Of a DNA stretch of 64,000 nucleotides, positions 48,645-59,400 are shown piece by piece (the first letter of the stretch is position 1; each line of letters starts with the position of its first letter). A program made the position numbers and the translations under genes. This stretch comes from Larimichthys crocea. Taxonomy: Eukaryota; Chordata; Actinopteri; Sciaenidae. The stretch spans positions 7,793,291 to 7,857,290 of the forward strand of contig NC_040021.1 in the NCBI RefSeq assembly GCF_000972845.2, written 5' to 3'. The notes below the pieces were generated by a model. It was not told the origin of the DNA, ran no database searches, and worked only from the letters and a program-made list of their open reading frames with translations.

Positions 48645-51600
48645 ATGGCATCGGCCAGGCTCCTGTGTTTGTCCTACGCGAGAGCAGCAAGCTCGAGCAA
48701 AGCATTGGGCAGAGCAGGCTGGAGAAATGTCTGCACTTCACCTTCAAGGCTGCAGGGCTGCATGTCAGCATGGGTCATTGATCAGTATGGCACTAATGGA
48801 GTTTTGAAGTACACAGAAGAGATCAGCATCCCCACTGTCAGCTCCCCCCAAGAGGTGATGATTAAAGTCCATGCGGCTAGTCTCAACCCTCTGGATGTGT
48901 CTATGAGGGGTAAGTGTTGGATCAATATTCATCAGAGCCATGTGAACAATCATAATGACTTACTGACATGTCACTGCTCGCTTCTGTTCATTTCCAGGTG
49001 GTTATGGAGCCAAGCTGCTCAAGTTAAGAAGGGATCCGTTGTCCGTGATGGACAGCGATAGTGAGTTTCCTCTCATTCTGGGTCGTGATGTGTCCGGTGT
49101 GGTGGTGGACTGTGGATCTGAGGTTACCCATTTTGCTCCAGGAGATGAGGTAGGAGTCGCACACCTTGTCGTTTTAGAAGATGTGATGTTACAAAGGAGT
49201 GGGCGATGTAGACAGAATCCTGCATAACTGTACTCCTGATTTCATTTTGTAGTTCTCTAATATAGCACACCATCTAGAAAATCAATTGAGAAACAGTTTA
49301 TTGATGAAATAACCAGACAGGAATGTCTTTTATTGTGGGTTCTTCATCATATTGCTGCAAAAGCTGTATAAAAAATCCAATATTGTCATAAAACATACTC
49401 ACCGACTTGCAACACAGTGAGTCCTGACCTCTTCAAGTGGTTGACGAAAGGAACATATTTAATTTGATTTGATTGTTTATTTCGAATATGCAAAACATTT
49501 AAACATAGGAATACATATTCGAAAAGGAGTGAGAAGAAGAATAACTTATAAACTACCACCCCTTCCCTTTAAATAATGAGTCACAATACCAAGCTTCCTT
49601 GCAACTTGTTTAAATATTCCTGATACTTATAGATAAATAGAATATATCCCTGACTTTGTATTACAGAAAACAAAACAAAACAAAATAAAACCTACATATA
49701 CACTTAATACAATACACACACACATGCACAAAATGAGAATTATTTTGGGTGTTGGTCAGCTCACCTGGCAGTGTGTGCCCCATGTACAGAGTCTCAGTCC
49801 TGCAGCTGCCCAGGCAGTTCCTGTCGCTCTTCAGCTGTCACTATCAAAATAAAAGCTCAGAAAGACCCAAATATATCTTGTAAATGTGATTTTTTTGTTT
49901 TGTTTTGTTTGTTTTTTCCCTTGAGTATAAGTGCATCATTTTACCTCTTCTGCTCTGGACTGGATCAGCTATGTTCTTCCTATAAGTCAGGCTGTAAAGT
50001 CAACACTGAAAGGTTATTAACTTCTAGTTAGTTTGTGACTGCATGAGCTACTACATCGCAGAGAGCATAAGTAAATTGGGCCTCTGCTGGATTGCTATGA
50101 TGCAAAATGGCTGCAACTGATGAAATCATATCGTTAGTGAGTATAATTATGTGACATTTTATAGTTTTACAGCTACCCTAGCCCAGGGGTTTTCAAAGTC
50201 TGAGGTCGACTCAGAGAAAGCCTCACCCCGCCTTAATTCTTAAATTATTCACCCCGAGCGCACATAAGTTGCACAGTCAAGTCATTTTACTTGGAGGAAA
50301 GATTGAGCTCTTTCATCTTGGTTTGTAACATTAATGTTGAGTCATCATAATTCAAGTTAAATGTGATTAAACATCAGAACAGCGGCAGTAAATACAGGAC
50401 AGCGTTGTAGTAACATTGTTCCATCGTTGTTATCACATCTTTGGAAACGACTAATGACAAGAAATGACTAATAACAAGAACGGGAACAGCTGACTAAGAT
50501 CTTAATGGCTGATTAACCAGAGTCAGGGACGAAGAGTAGGCGGTTAAGTGGAGTCGTGTTCAGCGTGTTAAATGTCATATCTGTGTTCCAGGTGTGGGCT
50601 GCTGTTCCTCCATGGAAACAAGGCAGCCTGGCAGAATTTGTGACTCTAACAGAGTATGAGGTGAGCTACAGAGTCATATCACTGTGAACTGTAGGAAGGT
50701 TTATTATTATTTAATTCTTGTCTATCTTTGAAGTAATTTGACTTTTCTGTCAACAAATGACTAACCCTAACCTTGTTTGATTGTTAAAAGATGTTGAAAG
50801 AAGTGTAAAAAGTGATCAGGATTAAATTTGTTTGGCCCACAGGAGCCACTGTGGCAGCAGTTACAGAGACACACAAGCTGTTTTCTTGCTGTATTGTATT
50901 TAATTTATTCAGTAGCTCCGAGTTAGCTGCCCACACAGCCTCTCTGCTGATTAGACAGAGCTTTTAAATTGATAATGAAACAAAAGATTGTTGACACGTT
51001 GATATATTTCTAACATTTGACGTTGTTTTGTGGCTGTTTTTTTTTTTTTTTGCAGGTTTCCCACAAGCCAAAATTACTGAGTCACACAGAGGCAGCATCC
51101 ATCCCTTACGTAGCCAACACTGCTCTGTCTGCGCTTGTTAACGCAGGTGGTCTTTGCAGAGACAGCGCTTCGAATAAAAGGCAAGCACCAGCCTGATCTT
51201 TCATAACCTCTAGTCACAGTATTAAGACGGGTTGAGTAATAAGTCTAAGTTCCTGAATATTTTTATATTTATAAACGACCATCAGTTAATTTTTAAAGTT
51301 TCTGAATGTGCTCTTTCAGGCCTACGCCTTTTTTCAGTGGTGAAATTGGTCGTTTTTTATGTTAATTGGCATCCAAAGAGTTTGAAAATCATAGACTGTA
51401 AAAAATGTAACCTGGTGTCTAATCTACTGGAAGTCAGATTTAATAGCTTCCAATCCTGTAGATCCTTTTTTCTTTTTTTTTTGACCCCCCGAGGCTTCCG
51501 TCTCTTTTAGTAGCTTCACTTAAATGAGTCACACAGTAATTGAATGACCCTCTGGTTGCTGGGGTTTCTCCTCCTAGAGTGTTGATCACTGGAGGATCTG

Positions 51601-53195
51601 GAGGTGTCGGAACATTCACTATTCAGGTGAGGCAATCCATATTCCCCCGAGCTGTACCAGCACATATATTTAACTCTTTGAACTCTGCACGGATGTAAGG
51701 CCACATGCTGTGTCTATATTTCGGTTTTCTCCCTCTGTGTGTGCTGCCAGTTATTGAAGGCCTGGGGAGCCAATGTAACCGTTACCTGCTCTCAGAACGC
51801 CGAAGGTCTCGTTAGAGGGCTTGGGGCTGACGAGGTGGTTGACTACACAGCAGGAGATGCGGCCGAGCAACTAGAAATGATGGAGAAGTATGTGTTTTTG
51901 TCGTGAAATGTGTGTGCTTTCAGAAGCAACCAGACTCTCAAATTATTCAGTACATTATGGGTGAAGTGGTGACACTGTGGATCGGAGCAGAATGTTCTTT
52001 ACTAACCTCAGGCCCAGGATTATTATAAGTGCCAGTCCAATAAAGGTGCTAATGAAAAGGAATCATCCAGGACTGCGTGAATTGTCTGTCCTTCTCCCCT
52101 TTAAACACCCCTAAATGCGGTAAACATCTTCCTGTCAGCATGGCACTACTGCTCACTGCCTTGCTTTCTAGTTTCCATGGAGACAAGGGCTCAAGGTCTG
52201 AGTGGACGCTCGCTCCTCATCCCCAAAAAGATTCTGGCTTTAGACTAAACAGTTATCTTTTCTGAGAATATTCTTTAGGCGATAACAAAAAAAAAAAATG
52301 TTTTTCATTATTAGTCAGCATTTTTATTCAGTATTAAACCTTCAAACTGTGTTTGCACCCTCAGGTTTGACGTGATCTTGGACAGCGTGGGTGGGGAAAC
52401 AGAGCAGTGGGTGATGGGCAAGCTGAAGCCCTGGTCTGGCGCGAAGTATGTCACACTGGTGACACCTTTGCTCCACAACACCGATTCCATGGGCCTGCTG
52501 GATGGGGCGTTTAGGGCTGTGTTCACCCTGAACAGCAAAGTCACACAGGTAAACATGAGCAAAACACACATTTATATTAAACTCTGAATCAAACACTGCT
52601 GATGTGAAAGCTTATACTGCTGTTACAGTTTGAAATGCACGTCCCCTGGCCTGGCAAACAGATCGCTTACTATTCTGTTTATTTTCCGACGAAATGCTCC
52701 GACACTATTATTTATCATGATGTCATTATTGTGGGTGTGGACCACAGTTGTTCCCAAACTGAAATGAATACCTCATCTTCAGTGGCATGAAAATACACCA
52801 TTGTGCCAAGGGTAAACACCTATTCCAGTCAGTAGAGGTTTTATTTCCAGTCAGTTGATTTGATGAATTTCTGTTGAAGCGAGGAGGGAAAATCAAGTAA
52901 TAACTTGACTTCCTTGCTTCATAGAGTATTCTCGCTTTATGCTTGAGCTGTTGAAATATACCCCGCGGGGTGTAATAAATTTAACCGCATGCAGGTGAAG
53001 AGAGAATTTGAGCATTAAGACTTTAGAGTCCCTGCGTGGTACACCCTGTCGCTGCAGCTGCTCCGTTAGTGGAAAGCATGTGTAACAAGGGTAGTGGGTG
53101 AATAGGCGAGGACAGGGCGGAGCTGCTCTGTAAGTTGTCCCGGGCACTGGTGACAGCACACCTGGCAGTGTTGGAGTTGTGTATGTGTGGATGAC

Positions 53196-53245
<50 letters not shown>

Positions 53246-55422
53246 CCGTGCGTGCTCATGTGTTTGCTGCTGAACCAGCAGGATTTGGTGTTTGTGCCCC
53301 CGGCCCCCTTTGTCTACAGGAGCAGCGAGCTGGTCAGTTTGTTGGGGCTCAGCCACAGCAGTCACACCCTTAGTACCCAGCTCGGGACAGCACGTCCCTT
53401 TCATCTGGAAGATCACAGCGCAACTGAGCCCTCTAGTGTTTCTTCCCGGCAGCACTGAATGATCAAGAAGAATCTGTTTGTTTTTTTTTTTCAAGGAAGT
53501 AGGGATAGATTTACCAAAGGCTTAAGAGATGTGGCAAAGTCCTGACGCATAATAATATGCTGCATTATGATCAAATATCAAGTGGTGTTGAATTTCAGGG
53601 TTAGTACAAGGTAGAGGTTTTGCTTTCTTTTACTTTTCTCATTGTGTTTGAGATGCATTCTGGTGCACCTTTATTAGGATTTTCATCTTTGTAACATCTT
53701 TGAAATCATGGAAACAAAACACCAGATGGATTACATTTCTAAAAACAACCAAAACAGTTACCATAAAAGGTATTGCAGAGTCGGTCTATCAGCAGATGGG
53801 TGGTTTTCCTCACCTAATCCATGGAGTTACGTAAGGCACTGTGATGACGTGTGTTCTTGCTTTTGTTGTGTCTTGGATGGCCATAACACAAAAATATTCT
53901 GACTCTTACCTTTCCACACATTTCCCATTTTTAGTAGTGCACTCACTGTATTTGAGAGAGAGATCAAATTAAGAGTCTTTTCACGCTAACTCACGCTCCT
54001 CGTGTTTTTATACTCAGTGAGCTGCAGACCTGCCTGATTTCTAATTGTTACCATCTCTCTGTTTGCCTCACAGAACATGATATCCAGCGGAATCTTCTAC
54101 CGGTGGGGGTTTTATGCTCCAGATGGGCCCGCCCTGGACGAGGTCAGCAAACTGGTGGATGAAGGGAAGGTACTGTACTGCCTTATTACTGATTATTACA
54201 TGCTGGCATACTTGTCATTCAGAGCCACTTATGCTGACATAATGGAGAGATGGAAATCCTCTCATTTGCACGCCAAACACAGCCCACAGGGAGTGAAATT
54301 TATGCGTATCATGGTGTATGATGTTCACCCTTCATCACTGAATATGAGCATTCCAGAGATTCCATACATGTCTGCATTCAAGGCTGTCCCGTGGCTTTGT
54401 TAAGGAGCGAGCGTCGCATTCCCGCTTTGCTGTTTGGTTGGCGGCGTGCACGGTTGGCTGCTGGCCGATTGAGTCAGGCGCCAGGAGACGGTGAATGGAT
54501 TTTTAAACAGTGCTGAGCAGCCATTCGCAAAAAGCGCGTGGGACCTCTGTCCTTTTGTCCCGGGGCTTACAGCAAGCGGCACACTGAGACTAGTGGCGGG
54601 AAGTGACGGACACACACACACACACATGCACACTCCCTCTACATGTCCTATTCTCAGTCCGAAGTGTGGACGGTTTCCAGCGTGATGCCATCGTGCTCTC
54701 TTTTCATTGTTCCTGACAAGAGATGCTGACCAGAATAACAAGCCTGGCTGCTCGTGTTGTGGGACTAGCACAGAATTGTCCAGCCTCATCACATTCTGGA
54801 GCCCTCACCTCACTTTTACACATTTGCAGCTATAAAGGCAGAGATGATGGGAGATTTGATTAATTGAACTGATTAAACATGATTACTGTATTTGCCATGC
54901 ATCAGATCAAAACAGTATATCCTCGTTAGACCTGGGACAAGTAGTCTAGTGTAGAAAATAGTGTTGTTTTGTCTGGTTGAGCGCACTTAATGCTTTTTGT
55001 TTTTTGCATCAGCACTATTTGAAAGTTGTCACAGGAAATCTACGTGCAATTGTCAAACTGTCAATACTGAGTCCAACCATCCATTTCCCCAATCCATTAA
55101 AGCAAATGATCCCAGGCCTGACATGCTGAAGGTTTAAATCTGATACCTTAATTGTTTCCTGACTCGCTTCCTGATTTTTAAGCTACAATCACAATATTTT
55201 TCCGCTGGTTCATCACAGATCCTGCCAGTCGTGGAGGCGCAGTTTCCATTTACCCAGGTGCCCCAGGCCTTTCAGAAGTTGGAGGAGGGCCACGCCAGAG
55301 GCAAGACAGTAGTCAGGGTGGCTGAAGAGGATGATAGACAGGCCGAAGAGTTGGTGCAGAACAGTCGCACAGAGACTGCAGAGTCGGAGCAAGAAGTGCC
55401 AAAAACAGCCAAGCAACACTAG
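48645..55422 (+). CDS. rtn4ip1: RTN4IP1, mitochondrial NADPH-binding oxidoreductase, nine exons
   Basis: RTN4IP1 (OPA10) is a quinone-oxidoreductase-like member of the medium-chain dehydrogenase family in mitochondria, linked to coenzyme Q synthesis and complex I function, and first described as binding reticulon-4. Coding exons: 48645-48909, 48998-49149, 50592-50660, 51056-51180, 51578-51626, 51751-51887, 52365-52548, 54074-54169 and 55219-55422, giving 426 residues. The N-terminus ([15 protein letters not shown]) is Arg/Ser-rich without acids, fitting a mitochondrial presequence. A GroES-like domain ([38 protein letters not shown]) precedes the Rossmann fold, whose GGSGGVG nucleotide loop is at residues 209-215. 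DVILDSVGG and the [20 protein letters not shown] motif follow. After the usual family end (GKTVVRV) there is a charged tail of about 33 residues. Intron 4 uses a GC donor. An AATAAA lies at 56123. The last exon faces crybg1 tail to tail. Confidence 0.93.
49456..49735 (+). mobile_element. Dispersed repeat insertion in rtn4ip1 intron 2 (copy 2)
   Basis: About 280 bp starting TTTGATTTGATTGTTTATTT and ending in a short CA run. The inverted arm at 33.7 kb has the joined empty site, so the boundaries can be placed to within a few bases. Target-site duplications are not obvious. The family is not identified. Confidence 0.65.
53199..53239. repeat. (GT)n microsatellite
   Basis: About 20 GT units within rtn4ip1 intron 7 (copy 2). 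Confidence 0.9.
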
Positions 55423-56446
55423 AGACTGTAAGGAGTGCTGTGATTCTTCTCACCTTTTCAAGGCTACTCTTGACAGGATCAGACTGTATTATTTAAAGAG
55501 CTCAGAGGGGCTGCTGATGTGTAGCAGACTACAAGCGTGACCTGAACTTGAAATGGGACTGTCAAAGAATATACTCCCGTCCACTTTCTTTAAGTTTTTA
55601 CAAGGTTCTGGAGTTATGCTGCACTCATGTCATGGTGAGATTGATAATAATGGCAATTACAATCATGCACCTTTCTGTGAGCTTTTAGATTACTGCAATC
55701 TATCCAACAAGGAGTTACACAATTCAACATGTCTGTTACGAACACAGTCAGCCAGAAATGTTTCTCAGTAGATGTTTTTTCCCCTCCAGCACCAGGTGAA
55801 GCAGGAACAGCAGGATAAGACAGGTAGCTATTTGCATCTCTTTGTATTTGCCCGAACTACCATGAGCACATACATGTATGTAATCATAGGAATTCTCCCC
55901 ACGCTTCACATCGTGTGACCAGAGCAGAAGTTAACCACAATCAAAGAACTTTAAATCTGAAGCATTTTGTCTGTACATTGTAATATATTTTTAAAAAATG
56001 TATTGTCAAAAATACTTTTATTATTCCGAGAACAAAAAAGTTTTGTGCTGTATAGTTTTGATTAAACAAAGAAAACAAAAGACATTTCAAGAGTATTTTC
56101 CTTTTCCTCATGTTGCATGCAGAATAAAAGTAAGTATATAACATGACATTGCATAAAAAGACGTGTTAACACTGTTTAAGTTAATTAACAGGCAATCAGG
56201 CAAACACATTTTCTGTGTAAAATATGAAGTATTTCCACTATTTGGACTTTCATCTGTAATAATACATTCTCATGGATTTATCCACAGCTCTCCATGTTGC
56301 CCTCATTGGGGGTTTGTATAAGTCTCCTGCAGGAAAGGTCGATCAGCTCCAGTGATCAGCAGCAGCTACATAACAGAGCCTCTAGTAGAGCTGTACCTCT
56401 TACAATATTTAGAAATCCAGTCCAGCAGCTAGGATTTTATTTTTGT
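55423..56446. promoter_or_regulatory. Convergent 3' UTR region of rtn4ip1 and crybg1
   Basis: The stop codons of rtn4ip1 (plus, 55422) and crybg1 (minus, 56447) are only about 1 kb apart. A plus-strand AATAAA at 56123-56128 and a minus-strand AATAAA at 56017-56022 (plus TTTATT) lie so that each signal sits inside the other gene's presumed 3' UTR. If both are used, the transcripts overlap by roughly 100-150 bp. Confidence 0.5.
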
Positions 56447-59400
56447 TCATATAACCTCCACGTTCCACCTTTGTTGAGGTTTATTTGGATCAAATGTGTT
56501 AAGAATCACTTGGTTCTTGTCGTAGTGGTGGCCACCTGAAACGGAAAGATGTTTTTTTTTTTTAGTTTTTATTCTGAGAAATCTAAAACATGATAATGTT
56601 CGTAGGATGAAATTATATGGTGATGTTTACAATGTTTATTTTGTTCCTTATATTTCATTAAGAATATAATTTTGGCAAGTAATATTCAGCTTTGCAGTGC
56701 AGTGAATGATACTTTGTACACTGACAGTATTTAGTCCACAAGGTGTCACTAATTGACAGTGATGTAAACAACCTCTTTTCAGTTTACGCTCACTTCAGTA
56801 CAAAGAAAGTTAAACTCAAAGTGACAATTTTTTAAATGTTACTGCTAACACTGGCTTGATTTGAACAAAAGTTATTAACATATGTATATAAGTTGCACCT
56901 TAAATAACAGATGTCATGTAAACTGGACATTTGGATCCTCTAAACTCAACTCGGTTCTCTTGTTCATTAACACTACTGGACTTAGAACACTGGAGAGACA
57001 TTATTTTCTTTAAATATCGTGTCATGCCAGATATGGATGCTCACCTTTGACTTCCAGGACCAGATCAGAGGTCGGGGTGTAGCGGATAAAGCCTTCAGGG
57101 GTGATGCTCCACAGGTGGAGGTGGTGGTTTGTCTCTGGGGTAAGACCCACGCGGCTTCCTGCTATCGTCACACTACCACTGGGACTCATGCAGCACTCCT
57201 CCAGCAGCTGTAAACAGGGAGAGGAGTCGATCATTTTCTTAGTGACATACTTACATGGGTATAGATTTTATACTGGATCAATGGACCAGTGTTCAATAAG
57301 ATATGTGAGGTCTGTGTTGAAGAAAAAGACTGATGTTATGTTGCAGTGCCCTGGTCTGTGGTATTAAAATCCAGTTTCAGTCTCTAATGTTATGCTGTGT
57401 CTCAATTTGCATACTTCCATACTTAGACATGCTACATTGAGCAGATGATAGTGAATAGTAATGAATACTGCAATGCATAATTGTAAGTTGCACTCATGTT
57501 TTATATTTAGATTTTGGCAGGCAATGTTAGTGCTAATGCTGCGCCAGGTTGAAATTCAAGGAAGAAAACAAAAAAACATTCAAATGTTACAATTGTCATT
57601 AGTGCAACAATGGCTAGACTCTAATTAAGATAACACTACCCAGCCAAAATTAGAGCCCTACACCAGGAAGTACATAGTGTACTAACAGGATCCAAAATGA
57701 GACATAGCTCGGGTTTTCGTGACCTGCTTTGGCTTAGACTTGCATAGCTTGAAACTGTTGCTCTCCTTGACATGTCAGCTTTAAGCAAAGCGTCTTCAGA
57801 TTAAACCGTGTAGTAGTACTAGTACTCGTACCTTGCAGTGGAGATGTCCATTCCGGTAAGACCAGATCTGGTCAATTCCATCAGTTTCCTCTGTTTCTTG
57901 AATCCGCATCAGTTTGACGTCATCCAAATCGCCGGTCACCGTCATCATGAGCCCCGATTGTCTATTCCTTAAACGGAAGTGCACTTGCTTCTACTCAGAA
58001 AAACGCACACAAGCAAACACGTGATCAGTGCTTCTACTTGGCGGATCAAGGTTTGCTACAAGGTTTCTATTTTCAGCTCAAGCTCGACGCTAAACTTCAA
58101 GGTGAGTGGATCAGGAGTTCACTGATTTTCACATCAATCACAATTCTCCACCATACAATTACACTTTGATTATCCCTAATTACATGTCCTCTGCTGCAAA
58201 TGTTTCGACTATAACAAAGCTGAAATTATCTAAAATAAGTAGGCTGGTGAGGCGTTCACAGGTGCTTTTTAAATCAAAGTGTCTGACATTTATCTTTTCT
58301 TCTTTGGCCGTGTATATACAGTACACGGTTGGTACATGAACAAAACATTTAGAAGTGGAAAAAATAAATGCTTCCACCACTGAGGTGTACAGATTTAGTG
58401 GATAAACTGAGAGCTTTGTGCCCATTGCTGAGCGTCAGGATATACCTGTATGAGAGGTCGGAGGGATCCAATTTTCAGCCAGCTGCTGAACTTGCGCCAA
58501 TCAGGCACCTCGCCAGGTTTTAGCAAAATCTGAGCTCCCCGATAGTTGATTCCCTCGTATAACACCCACCTGGTAACAAAGAGCAGAGAAAAAAACACAG
58601 TCATGTTTTACATTTTCAACCGCTGTAATGAAAGCCACTTCCGTCTCAGCTTGTCTCTTTTAGTTAAATCACTGCCAGTCCTATTATAGCATTTCCTGTA
58701 CAAACAATTGGGCTGTACAGTGAAACAATTCTGTTTATTGTGTTCATGTCTTATTACGTCATTTTAAAACAGCCTGACCGAAAGTTCCCAAAGAAACAAA
58801 GCTCTTCTACCTCCTGTGGATGTTGACACCTGTCAACGTTATGCTGCATTTTGACAAGAAAATAACATCCCGGTAAAATAAAGTTCAAACAAAACATAAA
58901 ATCTTAATCTTATTTTCAATTGCTCTGATGCCAGCAGCTCTCCAGGCTACCTAACAAAGCTTTCTTTTGACTTGTAACTCTATATTTCAGTGCTCTCTAC
59001 CACACGGCACTGTGCCAATCTTTTAAACCGCGCCAAGCTTCACAACCATCCAACTTTTGCCGTGACACTAAATGTTGCCTTTAACTCCAATCCTAATGGC
59101 TCTATTCTTTGGCTGATTGCCCGTCTCTCCTGGCGTAGGAATCTGCCACTCCAGAGACAGTTCTGGCTCACTGTGAGCTCTTTATTTCCCCTGCATGGGC
59201 TCACACCGACTGTCTAAATCTCGCACATCAGCAGCAGGTTTCCATCATCACTCCATCTGTCAGTGCTGTCATACTGCCATATGTGAGATGTGCTAACCTC
59301 GCACTCTGCATCCAGTTAATTTGAATGTATGAAATGTGTCGCCTGAGCATAAAGGACAAAAGCACTACTGTACATACACAGTCTTCAAAGGAAACTCCAG

